DNA of 64,000 nucleotides from Mycobacterium genavense ATCC 51234. GTDB taxonomy: Bacteria; Actinomycetota; Actinomycetes; Mycobacteriales; Mycobacteriaceae. Location: positions 434,001 through 498,000 of the forward strand of contig NZ_JAGZ01000001.1 of assembly GCF_000526915.1 (NCBI RefSeq), written 5' to 3'. The position numbers and the translations under genes were made by a program. Shown one piece after another: positions 48,436 through 58,016 of this stretch (its first letter is position 1; each line of letters opens with the position of its first letter). The notes beneath the pieces are model-generated. The model was not told the origin of the DNA. It saw only the letters and a program-made list of their open reading frames with translations, and did not search any database.

Positions 48436-49987
48436 CGAAGAACTTCCGGAGCTGCCGCATGTCGACCTTGCCGCTGGACAGCAGCGGCACGTCCGCGCGT
48501 ACCAGCGTGACCAACCTCTTGGGGATCTTGTACGCGGACAGTTCGGATCTGAGACGCTCGGTCAGCGTGGCGTCGTCGAGGTCCGCCGCGCCGTCAGGCC
48601 GGACCACCACCGCGGCGACGAGTTGCCCGCGCCGGTCGTCGGGCAGGGCGATGACGTACGCCGGCGCGCCGCCGGTGACCTTGGTGATGGCCTTCTCCAC
48701 CTCGGCCGCCGAGACGTTCGCGCCGGCCGTCTTGATCATCGCGCCCCGGCGGCCGACGAAATAGACGAATCCGTCGGCGTCCGTGCGGACCAAATCGCCG
48801 GTGTGCAGCCAACCGTCGGCGTCGAAGCACTCTTCCCGCGCGCTTGTAGTAGCCCTGCATCACATACGGCCCGCGGATGCACAATTCACCGACCTCGCCG
48901 AGCGCAACGCTATTCGTCGTGTCGGGCTCGACCACCATCGTCTCGAATCCCGGTGCGGGCTTGCCGAACGAGCCGCGACGCGTTTCGGGTTGGTCGGATT
49001 CATCCCCGGAGATCAGCACGACGCTGCCAGCCTCGGTCATGCCATATTGTGCCGCAGCTCCGGGTCGGCCGGTCGCGCGTCGGGGGCCATGATCGGGTAC
49101 AGGTTGCCCCGCCGCAGCGACGACAGATCCCGGCCGGCGTAGCTGGGGTGGTCGGCCAGGTGTGCGATCCCGGCGGCGAATCCGTTGGTAATGGTCGGCT
49201 TTTCGGCTTCCAGCAGGTCGAGTGTGGCCCCGGCGTCAACCGCGTTGGAACACACCAGGGTCGAACCCGCCACCAAGGTGGCCAGCAGGCCGAACGCCAA
49301 GCCGCCGATCCAGAAGAACGGCGAATTGCAGAACAGCTTGTCCGCCGCCGTCAAACCGCGAATCGTGTTGAGGTTGCGCTGATGTTCGAGCAACCCGGCA
49401 TGGGTGTGCACCACGCCTTTGGGAGCGCTGGTGGATCCCGACGTGTAGACGATGGCCAGCGGGTCGCAGCCGCAGACATTGGCCTCCAGCGCCGCCAGCA
49501 GTTGCGGGTCGACGGCGCCGGCCCGCCCGTACACCGTCTCGCGGGTGATCGCGACGTGGCGCAGTTGTGGGGTGGCGGGCGAGAACAGCCGAGAATCGAG
49601 ATCGGTGTCCGCCAGGACTTCGCCCAATCGCTGCACGTAGTCGTGGGAGCGATAAGACGCTGCGGACAACAGGATCTCGACGTCGCTGTCGACCAGCTGC
49701 TCGCGCAGCTCACGCGCGGTGACGAACGTCGAGAACGGCACCACCACCGCTCCGATGCGCGCGGCGGCCAGCATCGCGACGACGAAGTCGGTGCCGTTGG
49801 GGTAGAGCACGCCGACGTGGGTCCCCTTGCCGGCGCCCAGCGCGATCAGCCCGCGGGCGAGCCGCGCCGATCGGGAGTCGGCTTCGGCGTAGGCGATGCG
49901 GTCGGCGTCGCAGACGAGCAGGGGATGGCGATCACGCGATCGGGCTTGATGTCGCAGGACGTCGGCGACGGTGGAATCACCGGCCAT
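48428..49987 (-). pseudogene. AMP-forming acyl-CoA synthetase/ligase no. 2, two frameshifts
   Basis: ANL-superfamily enzyme beginning MAGDSTVADVLRHQARS. IVYTSGSTSAPKGVVHTHAG is the AMP loop. Lesion 1 at about 49051-49053: one base missing, destroying the expected AQYGMTEAGSV (the reading ends at HNMA-stop). Lesion 2 at about 48838-48843: one base too many (or two too few) in a GC run, breaking YYKR-EECFDADGWLHTGDL. The C-terminal piece with SSGKVDMRQLRKFF is in the third segment. Overlaps both neighbours. Confidence 0.85.
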
Positions 49988-51451
49988 GGTCGCGCTGCGC
50001 CGCGTCGAAGAAGCGCCGGATCTGGCCCAGGTCGGCCTTGCCGGACGGGGTGCGCGGAATCGTGTCGACGATCGCGATCTCGGTCGGAATCTCGTAGCGG
50101 TCCAATCGCGTTCGCAGATACTCCACCAAAGTGTCGGCATCGGTGCCGGGGGAACCGCGCAGCTCCACCATCGCGACCGGCGTCTCGCCCAGGCGGGCGT
50201 CGGGTCGGCCGATCACGGCGGCGCCCGCCACCGCGGGGTGGCTCTCCAGGGCAACGCGGACGTCGTCGAGCATCACCTTGAACCCGCCACGGATGATCGC
50301 CTGGTCGGCGCGCCCGACGATCCAGAGGAAGCCGTCGGCGTCGATACGCGCCAGGTCCGTGGTCCGCATCCACTGCGTCGACGGGCCGAGTTGACCCGGC
50401 TTGACCTCCAGCAGACCGACCTGGTCGGCGCCCAGCGGCGTGCCGGCGTCGTCGACCACCCGCAGCTGGGCGCCGGGGTTGGCCCGCCCCACGCTACCGC
50501 GTTTGGTGCTCCAGTGGGCCTGGTAGTCGGCCAGTGTCCAACCCGCCACGCCGCCGCCAAATTCCGTTGCCGCATAAGACGTTAGAACGGATATACCATA
50601 CTTTTCGGTGAACGCGTCGGCATCGTCGGCCGACAGTGGTGCGGTGCTGCAGGTGACGGCGCGGATGCTGTCCAGGTCGGCCCGCGACAGGTCCGAGTGC
50701 AACACCGTCCGTAACGCGGCCGGCACCAGCGATACCGCCCGGGGGCGGTGCGTTCGCACCGCCTGTGCCCACGCGTTGAGCTCGAAGCGTTCCAACAACA
50801 CGAACGGTCTCGCCTCGGTGAAGCATTGCAGCACCCGGAAGACGCCGCCGATGTGCACCAGCGGCGAGTTCACGATCGCCACACCGCGTCGCAGCTGCTG
50901 CGGCGGTGGCGCGTTTTCGGGGTCGGGGCCCAGCACACTGCGCGCCAGCATGTCGTAGCTGAGGTCGATTCGCTTGGGCGGTCCCGTCGTTCCGCTGGTC
51001 AGCATTCGCACCGCGATTTCTGTTGCGGCGGTGGGTCCGTCGTGACTGCGTGCCGACTCGCCGGGGTCGTCGAGGCTCCCGGAGATCGGCAGGGTCGGTG
51101 TGCCGGGAGCGACCAGCGTGGCCAGGTCGTCGGCCTCGCCGACCACCAGGGACAGTTGCAGCGCGGCGATGTCGGACCGGGTGCGCGCGTCGCCGCGGAA
51201 CGGATTGATGGTGACCACGGTCCCGCCGCCCAGCAGCACGCCCAGGAACGCCGCCACCTGGCCGGGCCGGTTGCGCAGCAACATTCCGATCGCGGGGTTG
51301 CCGCCGTGTTCGGCCGTCACCGAGGCCATGTCCAAGTGGCGTCGGCGATCCGGCCCTACGACAGCCAGCGGCCACGGTACTCGATCGCGCCTGCGCCCGG
51401 CTGCAGCTCCAGCACCGCGGCGATGCGTCGACTCAGCGGATGATGGCCCAT
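49977..51451 (-). pseudogene. AMP-forming acyl-CoA synthetase/ligase no. 3, nonsense plus frameshift near the start
   Basis: Start ATG at 51451 overlaps the stop of the upstream hydratase (TGATG). Codon 32 is TAG at 51356-51358 (RGRWLS-stop-GRIADAT), probably from TGG. Just after it one base is missing at about 51337-51340, so the remaining 452 residues lie in another frame (ATG 51335 onward). That long piece is intact: RMLTSGTTGPPKRIDLSYD, TSYAATEFGGG, ARIDADGFLWIVGRADQ, RTPSGKADLGQ. A product starting at 51335 would lack only about 38 residues but has no evident ribosome site. Confidence 0.82.
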
Positions 51452-52248
51452 CAGCGGATCTTTGGTTCGGCGCCCTTGCGGTCGGCGTCCCGCTGTGCCG
51501 CCAGTTCGGCGGTGCCCAGCGGGTTGCCCAGCCGGGTGTAGATCAGGCCCTGCTCCAGAGCGGCGCGGTAGGGCTTGTCAAGCGACTCCCAGATCGCCTT
51601 CACGGTGCCCTGCGTCGCCGACGGCGGCTTGGCCGCGATCGCCGCCGCGATCTCGTGAGCACGCCCGGCCAGCTGGTCGGTTGCCACCACTTCGGAGACC
51701 AACCCGATCCGCAACGCGGTGTCGGCACTGACGCGTTCGTCGTTGCCCATCAACGCGATACGCAACGTTTCGCCCAGTCCGATGCGGCGCATCAGGCCGA
51801 TCGGCTCCAGGGCGCAGACCAGGCCGGCCGACACGTGCGAGTCGAAAAACGTCGTGTCTTGCGAGCAGATGACCACGTCGGACTCGTTGAGGAAGTAGAA
51901 CGCACCCGCGGTGCACATACCCTGAACGGCGCACACCACCGGCTTGAACATCTTCTGCCACTTGGGGCTAAGCAATTCGCCGGGATTTTCGTGATTCCAT
52001 ACGTTTTCGGGTTGCCCGTACGGCGTCTTGATGTCCAACCCGGCGCTGAAGGCCCGGCTGCCGGCCGCCCGCAACACCACCGCATGTACCGACTCGTCGA
52101 GCTTGACGATGCGCCAGGCTTCGGCCATCTCCTCACACATCGTGCGGTTGAACGCATTGAGTTGATCGGGCCGATTCAGCGTGATGGTGGCGACATGGTC
52201 GCCCCCGTCGATGTCGAGGAGGATGGTTTCGAAGCGCGGAGTACTCAC
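51451..52248 (-). CDS. Enoyl-CoA hydratase/isomerase family protein no. 1
   Basis: 265 residues from a GTG that overlaps the stop of the preceding hydratase. The crotonase fold shows TITLNRPDQLNAFNRTM, the first oxyanion motif FSAGLDIKTP (Ser in place of the usual Cys) and the second in VVCAVQGMCTAGAFYFLNESDV. The GAFYF segment replaces the common GGG, so the exact chemistry is unsure. The frame is intact. It lies in the six-gene operon upstream of ligase 3. Confidence 0.83.
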   Translation of the reverse strand: MSTPRFETILLDIDGGDHVATITLNRPDQLNAFNRTMCEEMAEAWRIVKLDESVHAVVLRAAGSRAFSAGLDIKTPYGQPENVWNHENPGELLSPKWQKMFKPVVCAVQGMCTAGAFYFLNESDVVICSQDTTFFDSHVSAGLVCALEPIGLMRRIGLGETLRIALMGNDERVSADTALRIGLVSEVVATDQLAGRAHEIAAAIAAKPPSATQGTVKAIWESLDKPYRAALEQGLIYTRLGNPLGTAELAAQRDADRKGAEPKIR

Positions 52249-53058
52249 CGGCACTGCCAATTCGGTTTGCGCTTCTCCACAAAGGCTTTGGGCCCTTCGG
52301 CGGCGTCCTCGGTGCGCAGCACCCGCTCGCGGAAGGTTTCGGCCATGATCTCGGCTTCGTGCAGCGGAACGTTCAAACCCTTCAGGATCGCCAACCGGGT
52401 ACCTCGAACCGCCAGCGGCGCATTGGAGTCGACGATGTCGGCGATCTCACGGGCACGGTCCAACAGGCTGTCGTGCTCGACGACCTCACTGATCAACCCG
52501 AGTTCGTAGGCCCGCTGTGCGCTCATCCGTTCGTGTTTGCCCATCAACGCCATTCGCAGGGGGGATCGAACGGGGCAGCACCCGGGAGATCCGCACCAAT
52601 TCGCGGCCGGCCACCAGCCCGATGCTGACGTGCGGGTCGAAAAACGTCGCCTGCTCGGATGCGATGACGATGTCAGTCGTGGTGACCCAATCCATGCCTG
52701 CGCCACAACATATTCCGTTGACGGCGGTGATCACCGGCTTGGCCATCGTGCGAAACGGGGGAGTGCCTTCCTGGGGAGCTTCCCACTGGTCGTAGGTCAA
52801 CAGATACGGCCGCTCGTAGATCACCTTGCCGTCTTTGGGAATTTCCCTGACGTCGGCACCGGCACAGAACGCGCGGCCGGTGCCGGTGACGATCGTCAGC
52901 CAGACGTTGTCGTCGTTTTCGGCTTCGTCGTAGGCCGCGCGCAGCTCGGTGATCATGTGTGGGCTCAGCGCGTTGAGCGCCTCGGGCCGGTTCAGGGTGA
53001 TGGTGGCGGTATGCCCGTCGACCTCGTAGTTGATCGTGTCGAACGAGTCAGCAGGCAT
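52245..53058 (-). pseudogene. Enoyl-CoA hydratase family protein no. 2, frameshifted
   Basis: Start ATG 53058 follows GAAGGGA with good spacing. TITLNRPEALNALSPHM, AFCAGADVREIP and TAVNGICCGAGMDWV are clear crotonase blocks. At 52559-52564 there is one C too many in a six-base run (minus strand): expected RSIPLRMALMGKHERM becomes RSIPPANGVDG. The correct frame runs on to TGA at 52245-52247. About 95 C-terminal residues that complete the active site and trimer contact are lost. Confidence 0.88.
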
Positions 53059-53096
53059 CCGTGTTCCCTTCATACTGGTGTGACCGAGAGCTTAGC

Positions 53097-53918
53097 TCAG
53101 CGGCCGTCGAATGTCGGCTCGCGTCGTTGCCGAAAGGCTTCCAGGCCTTCTTTGAAATCGTTTGTCCGACAAGACAGTTCCAAGTTGAACAGCTCCTGTG
53201 TCATCGATTGGCTCAGCGACGCGTGCTGGCCGTAGTGCAGGGCTTCCTTGGCCAGTCCGAGCGCCACGGTTGGCCCGCCGGCCAGCCTCGCCAGCAGCCG
53301 CTCCACGCTGTCGTCGAGTTCGGCAGCGCCGGCGGCCTGGTGGATCAGACCCCAGTCGCCCGCGTCGGACCCACTCACTTTCTCGCTGAGCAGCAGCATG
53401 CGCCGGGCCCGCGCCACTCCGACCAATCGCGGGAGCAGCCAGCTAGGACCCGAGTCCGGGCTGAATCCGCGCTCGATGAACGGCTGCCAGAACACGGCGT
53501 CGTCGGCAGCCATGGTGAAGTCGGCGGCCAGCGCGAGATTGCAGTCCATCCCCACCGCCCAGCCCCGCACGGTGCAGACCACCGGCAGCTGGATGGTTTG
53601 CACGAGCTCGATCAGCCGGTGGGCGGCGTGTGGAATCCGGCGCACCAGATCGCCGGTACGCGGGCGCGCTGCGGTGGCGCTGTTGGTGGCGACCCAGTCG
53701 GCACCCGCGCAGAAGTCGTCGCCGGCACCGCGCAGGTGGATCGCGCGCAACGCGTCGTCGGTGGCGGCCTCGGTGAGCGCGCGGACCAATGTCTCGATCA
53801 TCAAGTGGGTCAACGAATTACGCCGCTGTGGGCGATCGAGGGTGAGCCGTAGGACCGCACCATCTCGGCGTGCTGTCACCGACCCCTCGGCGTCGGCCGC
53901 ATCGGCGTCGTGACTCAC
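53097..53918 (-). CDS. Enoyl-CoA hydratase family protein no. 3
   Basis: 273 residues from a GTG start. LRLTLDRPQRRNSLTHLM, DDFCAGADWVATN and VRGWAVGMDCNLALAADFTMA are crotonase blocks; ERGFSPDSGPSWLLPRLVG is the usual helix after them. First gene of the six-gene minus-strand operon and divergent from the thioesterase-fold gene at 54049. Intact. Substrate unknown. Confidence 0.87.
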   Translation of the reverse strand: MSHDADAADAEGSVTARRDGAVLRLTLDRPQRRNSLTHLMIETLVRALTEAATDDALRAIHLRGAGDDFCAGADWVATNSATAARPRTGDLVRRIPHAAHRLIELVQTIQLPVVCTVRGWAVGMDCNLALAADFTMAADDAVFWQPFIERGFSPDSGPSWLLPRLVGVARARRMLLLSEKVSGSDAGDWGLIHQAAGAAELDDSVERLLARLAGGPTVALGLAKEALHYGQHASLSQSMTQELFNLELSCRTNDFKEGLEAFRQRREPTFDGR

Positions 53919-53949
53919 CGTCGGATTCGGCTTTCCTCAGCGATACGGT

Positions 53950-53986
53950 TACCCATACAGTAGGCAATACAATTGATACGCTGTAT
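53950..53986. promoter_or_regulatory. Operator-like site A in the 53.9-54.0 kb divergent promoter
   Basis: TACCCATACAGTA (53950-53962) is 12 of 13 identical to the reverse complement of part of site B at 58233-58259. ATACAG (53955-53960) is also repeated inverted as CTGTAT (53981-53986). Likely target of a shared TetR-type regulator; evidence is sequence similarity only. Confidence 0.45.
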
Positions 53987-54048
53987 AAGCTATCAAGGAA
54001 ACGCTGCCGACGGAACAACCGGGTCAATGCCCGGTGAAAGAGGGTCGC

Positions 54049-54726
54049 ATGCCTGAGGGGACACCGGTGCGCGCGGACGACGCGAAGTTCGGCGAGATGT
54101 CCCTTGCGCAAACCGTGGCGGCCGCCGGTGCGATGAGGCGGCTGAGTTCGCTGCTGCTGTCCCTGGAACATCCGCATCCGACCGTGGATGCGATGCTGGT
54201 GAAGTTCGGCGAATGGGAACGCGAGCTTGCGTGCGCGGCGCCGCGGGACAGCGCGCCCCGGATCGGCGAAGCGGACGACGATCCGCGCCGGGTTTATCTC
54301 AACCACGCCACCGACATCGGTGCCTACAACCCGTGCTTCCCCGAGTACTCCTTCGACTACCTCGACGCCGACAAGGCCGAAGGCCGGGTCGTGTTCCCAC
54401 TCGTCTACGAAGGACCGCCGGGTTTGGTGCACGGCGGCTTTCTGTCGGTGTTCTTCGACTGCGTCATCCAGCATCACAGTTGCGTCATGGGGCTGTCCGG
54501 CAAGACGCGCTCACTGAACGTCGCTTTCCGGCGGCCCACACCGTTGCTGACCGAGCTGAGCTTCGACATCGTCCGCTCGCAAGTCGAGCACGGCATCGCG
54601 TCGACGGCGCGGCTGCTGCTCGGCGGCGAAGTGCTGTGCGTCGGCGAGGTGAACACCCTGGCGTCGCAGCCGGACAAGCTGACCGGATACCGATTCGGCA
54701 GACGGCGAAAGGAATCGGCGACATGA
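54049..54726 (+). CDS. Hotdog-fold (PaaI-like thioesterase) protein
   Basis: 225 residues from the ATG after AGAGGG. The C-terminal half is a hotdog domain: GPPGLVHGGFLSVFFDCVIQ is the central helix with its preceding loop, then TRSLNVAFRRPTPLLTEL. The N-terminal 90 residues look helical and have no recognised domain. It may hydrolyse an acyl-CoA produced by the neighbouring hydratases. Coupled to the next gene by ATGA. Intact. Confidence 0.8.
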   Translation: MPEGTPVRADDAKFGEMSLAQTVAAAGAMRRLSSLLLSLEHPHPTVDAMLVKFGEWERELACAAPRDSAPRIGEADDDPRRVYLNHATDIGAYNPCFPEYSFDYLDADKAEGRVVFPLVYEGPPGLVHGGFLSVFFDCVIQHHSCVMGLSGKTRSLNVAFRRPTPLLTELSFDIVRSQVEHGIASTARLLLGGEVLCVGEVNTLASQPDKLTGYRFGRRRKESAT

Positions 54727-55625
54727 CCGGCTCGAACGACGATCGGGTGCTCTTCGAGGTCGACCCCGGCAAGAGAATCGCGACGATCACGCTGAACAAT
54801 CCCAAGCAGCGCAACTCCTATGACGCCGCCATGCGCGAGGCCGTCGGCCGCTGCCTGGACCGGGTGGCCGAAGACGACGATCTGACGGTGGTGCTGCTGC
54901 GCGGGGCCGAGGGAGTGTTCTCCACCGGGGCCGACATGAACAATGCATACGGCTGGTATGGCGACAAGAACCAGTCGTCCGATGCGGCCAAGCGGCGGCC
55001 CAGTCAGCGTCGGCGACTTACGTTGGACCGCAAGCCATTTGGCTTCTACCACAATTTCATGGGCTTTCCGAAGGTGACGGTCGGGGAGATCTCCGGCTAC
55101 GTTTTGAGCGGTGGCTTCGAAATGGCACTGATGACCGACATCTCGGTGATCGCACGCGACACGAAGATCGGCATGCCGGCGACGCGGTTTTTGGGGCCCG
55201 CGCTGGGCAGCCTGCACATGTTCTTTCACCGGCTCGGGCCGGTGCTGGCCCGGCGCCTGCTGTTGACGGGCGATGTCATTCAAGCCGGCGAGGTCGAGCA
55301 TCTCGGAATCTTCACCGACACATGCGATCCCGGCGCGGTGACCGCCTGCGCTCGGTACTGGGCCGAGAAGGCGGCGAAGATGCCCGCCGACGGCGTCGTC
55401 ATCGCCAAGGAGGCGTTCCGCCTCGTCGAGCAGAGCCAGGCGTACAACGGCGAGGAGGTAGCGAGCTATCTGTTCCACGCCTACGGCACCAACCTGCAGT
55501 TCGGGCCGGACGAGCTCAACTTCGTCAAAACCCGCGCCAGCACGGCACCAAGGAAGCGTTCCGGTTACGCGACGAGCACTTCCATGTGCCGGAACCCGAA
55601 GCGTAGCAACCGGATTCGCTACTAA
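54723..55625 (+). CDS. Enoyl-CoA hydratase family protein no. 4, C-terminal tail frameshifted
   Basis: About 300 residues as read. ATITLNNPKQRNSYDAAM, VFSTGADMNNAY and VGEISGYVLSGGFEMALMTDISV are crotonase blocks. At about 55538 one A is missing: expected TRAKHGTKEAFRLRDEHFHV becomes TRASTAPRKRSGYA. The correct stop would be TAG at 55604-55606; the shifted frame stops at 55623-55625, overlapping the end of the convergent TetR gene. Only the last 22 residues change, so activity may remain. Confidence 0.8.
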   Translation: MTGSNDDRVLFEVDPGKRIATITLNNPKQRNSYDAAMREAVGRCLDRVAEDDDLTVVLLRGAEGVFSTGADMNNAYGWYGDKNQSSDAAKRRPSQRRRLTLDRKPFGFYHNFMGFPKVTVGEISGYVLSGGFEMALMTDISVIARDTKIGMPATRFLGPALGSLHMFFHRLGPVLARRLLLTGDVIQAGEVEHLGIFTDTCDPGAVTACARYWAEKAAKMPADGVVIAKEAFRLVEQSQAYNGEEVASYLFHAYGTNLQFGPDELNFVKTRASTAPRKRSGYATSTSMCRNPKRSNRIRY

Positions 55626-56404
55626 CGGTGCGCGGTCGTCTTGGGCCGCGAAAAGGACTTGGCCGCCTTGCGCGGCCGAGACGGCGTCGACTTGGCGGAT
55701 TTCGAGCCCTCGTCGATCAATCGGCTGGCGTGGTCGAGGATGCAGGTGAGACCGTACTCGAAATTGGTTTCGTCCGGCGCCCCGATCCGGTGACCGATCC
55801 GGCTCACCCGGGCCAGCAGCGGAGTCTTGTCGGGGTCGATGGCAACGGCATCCTCGATGGTGCGCGGACCGACGTCGGAGGACTGGTTCTTTTCGTAGAG
55901 TCGCTGCAGCACCACCGAGCCGCGGACGTGCACCGAAACCGCCGAGTAGGTGTCGAAGGCGTCTTCGGGCGTGAGGCCGGCCTCGACCAGATTGGAGATC
56001 GCCTTCTCCATCTCCAGGGCGCCCAGTCGGGCTGCCTTCGGGCTCAGTGCCGCCCGAATCAGAATCAGGTCGCACAGAATTGGGTTGCCCATGAACGTCT
56101 TACGCATCGACCGCGCGTGGTTGCGCAGGGTTTCCCGCCAATCGCTGGCCTCCACGTAGGGCGTGGCGAACACATACTTGCTCAAGGCGCGGTCGGTCAT
56201 CGCGTTGAGCAAGTCGTCCCTCTTGCGGAAATACCAGTAGATGCTGGTAACACCGACACCGAGGTGTTTGCCGAGCAGCGGCATGCTCAGATTGTCGATC
56301 GACACCTGCTCCGCGAGTTCGAATGCGCCGCTGATGATGTCGTCGGGGTTGATGGACCCACGTTCGCGTCGTTGACGCTTATCGGCGGTTGCCTGCTTTG
56401 CCAC
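55622..56404 (-). CDS. TetR-family transcriptional regulator
   Basis: About 260 residues. The GTG at 56404 (VAKQATADKRQRRERGSI) follows GGAGG with good spacing; ATG 56419 is an alternative. The helix-turn-helix lies at about 20-65 (IISGAFELAEQ, MPLLGKHLGVGVTSIYWYFRKRDDLL). The ligand domain follows, and the last 25 residues are rich in Lys, Arg, Ser and Pro, like a nonspecific DNA-binding tail. It sits between lipid genes and is a natural candidate to bind the operator-like motifs A, B and C. Intact. Confidence 0.88.
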   Translation of the reverse strand: MAKQATADKRQRRERGSINPDDIISGAFELAEQVSIDNLSMPLLGKHLGVGVTSIYWYFRKRDDLLNAMTDRALSKYVFATPYVEASDWRETLRNHARSMRKTFMGNPILCDLILIRAALSPKAARLGALEMEKAISNLVEAGLTPEDAFDTYSAVSVHVRGSVVLQRLYEKNQSSDVGPRTIEDAVAIDPDKTPLLARVSRIGHRIGAPDETNFEYGLTCILDHASRLIDEGSKSAKSTPSRPRKAAKSFSRPKTTAHR

Positions 56405-56573
56405 TACGGGCACCTCCATCAAAAATGTATCCTGCGCGTACGGTCTGCAACGGTGCCACCGATTGAACCAAATCTACTCGCAGGTCCGCTCCCACCTGCG
56501 TATATGTTCCCGTGTCGCCATTGGGGTATGACCGTCAATCGGGCTCTCGTACGCTTTTCCATCTGCTACTATA

Positions 56574-56587
56574 ATACCTATCGTAGG
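56574..56587. promoter_or_regulatory. Operator-like site C upstream of SDR pseudogene and TetR gene
   Basis: ATACCTATCGTAGG contains the palindrome CCTA-TCG-TAGG. The first ten bases, ATACCTATCG, recur in site B (58237-58246, opposite strand). The surrounding DNA from 56405 to 56673 is otherwise without a gene and AT-richer than its neighbours, fitting a shared TetR/SDR promoter region. Confidence 0.4.
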
Positions 56588-56673
56588 CTTTTTGGTATAT
56601 GAGGCTGGACGGGCAAAGATGACTGGACGCACGCCATTGGCTGACCCACCGTGTGAGGCGCGGATATCGCCAT

Positions 56674-57351
56674 ATGGATCTAGGCCTTCGGAATGCGACA
56701 GCGGTGGTTGTCGGCGGTAGCCGCGGCATGGGTTTGGCAGCGTCGCGCTGCCTCGCCGAGGTCGGTGCCCGGGTGGCGCTGGTCGGCCGAACTCAAGCCG
56801 CCCTCGACAGCGCGGTGGCCGACCTCACCGATCGCGGCAGCCCGGATGCCGTGGGATTCGCGGTCGACATCGGTGACGTGGCGGCGGTCGACAACCTGGT
56901 CGCCGAAATTTCGGGCCGATGGAACGGCGAACTCAACGTGCTCGTCAACACTGTCGGGCCGGGAGCGCCGGGCAGCTTTGAAAACCTGACCGACGAACAG
57001 TGGCGTGAGGCCGTCGAAGACGGTGTGCTGGGGATGGTGCGCTGCGTGCGGTCGGCGCTGCCGCTGCTGCGCAAGGCCGAGTGAGCGCGCCTCGTCAACT
57101 TCTCGGCGCATTCGACGCAGCGCCAGAGCATCATGCTGCCGGCCTACACCGCCGCCAAGTCGATGCTGACCAGCGTCTCGAAGAACCTGTCCTTGTTGCT
57201 GGCCAAAGACGAGATCCTGGTCAACGTGGTGTCACCGGGCAGCATCGCGTCTGAGTCGCTCGTCGGCTGGGCCAACTCGGTCGGTGTCGACGGCAGCGAC
57301 CCCTACCGGCTGATGGAGGCCGCATACCGCAAGCTCGGCCTCATCAACTAG
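56674..57351 (+). pseudogene. Short-chain dehydrogenase, nonsense codon and missing C-terminus
   Basis: Starts MDLGLRNATAVVVGGSRGMGLAAS with the NAD-binding glycines. TGA at 57082-57084 (LLRKAE-stop-ARLVNFSAHS) stands where tryptophan is expected; TGG to TGA. The frame then continues with Ser, Tyr and Lys residues (NFSAHSTQ, AYTAAKSM). It ends early at RKLGLIN-stop (57351), without the usual C-terminal substrate loop and final strand (about 50 residues). The ending suggests a deletion as well as the nonsense change. Confidence 0.8.
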
Positions 57352-57385
57352 GTGCTAGATCCCTTGTGTCACAAGCCTATGCGAC

Positions 57386-57414
57386 GGCCCGGCCACCGAA
57401 ATGGTGACCGGGCC
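57386..57414. terminator. Strong bidirectional hairpin terminator
   Basis: GGCCCGG-C-CACC, a five-base loop GAAAT, GGTG-A-CCGGGCC: eleven pairs with one mismatch. It lies between the SDR pseudogene (plus) and the CsbD-like gene (minus), 35 and 21 bases from their ends. Confidence 0.7.
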
Positions 57415-57434
57415 TAGCGCACGTGACGCGTCGA

Positions 57435-57653
57435 CTAGTTCTGTTCGGTGCGCTGGCGTGCCTGGTGAACTTCCGCTTCGGCGCGAGCCTTGTCGGCTTG
57501 GGCTTCTTTCTTGGCGGCGTTGCGCAGCGCTTCTGCCTTGTCCTGCTGCGCCTGACCCTCGGTGATCCAGTCGTTGCGACCCGCGACCGTACCGACTACT
57601 TCCTTGGCCTTGCCGACCACGTCTTCCATGACGCCCCTGATGACGTCAACCAT
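57435..57653 (-). CDS. CsbD-like small stress protein
   Basis: 72 residues, highly charged and helical. VMEDVVGKAKEVVGTVAGRNDWITEGQAQQ matches the CsbD-like family (described here as a motif spread over residues 8-37), and the rest is alanine-, lysine- and glutamate-rich. Such proteins are general-stress products; mycobacterial members have been linked to aggregation. Function here is unknown. Intact. Confidence 0.78.
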   Translation of the reverse strand: MVDVIRGVMEDVVGKAKEVVGTVAGRNDWITEGQAQQDKAEALRNAAKKEAQADKARAEAEVHQARQRTEQN

Positions 57654-57752
57654 TGGCGATTCCCTCCTCCTGCCTAGTGGGTGCCACCCTTTCCTCTTCC
57701 CGGCCGCCCGAGGCCGGAAAACACGATGGCAACGTGGCGCTCGCCACAGCTG

Positions 57753-58016
57753 TCAGTGGGCCAGCCCCTCAACAGTGGCCGCTGAATTCGCGGTCACTGG
57801 CACGTTTTCTGCGGTCGCGGGCGCCGTCGCGGAGTCCGTCTGCGCAGGCTCATCGCTGTTGCGTCGCCGTCGCGCCCACCAGACCAGCACGATCAGTACA
57901 CCCAACGGTCCCAGCGCGACCAGGAATTGCGTTCCCGCCCACGCCGCCTCAATCTAGAGCATCGCCGACCGCGCCTGTTTGAGGCGATGCACCACCGCTT
58001 TCACCTGCGATTTCAC
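57753..58016 (-). pseudogene. Small membrane protein, nonsense codon
   Basis: Read on the minus strand from a GTG at 58016 that follows AAGGGG with ideal spacing. It gives 20 residues (VKSQVKAVVHRLKQARSAML), then TAG at 57954-57956, then 66 more residues in the same frame to TGA at 57753-57755. The second part has one membrane helix (FLVALGPLGVLIVLVWW), a run RRRR that anchors it inside, and a Thr/Ala-rich tail. A codon for Gln or Trp was probably lost. Not recognised by name. Confidence 0.6.
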
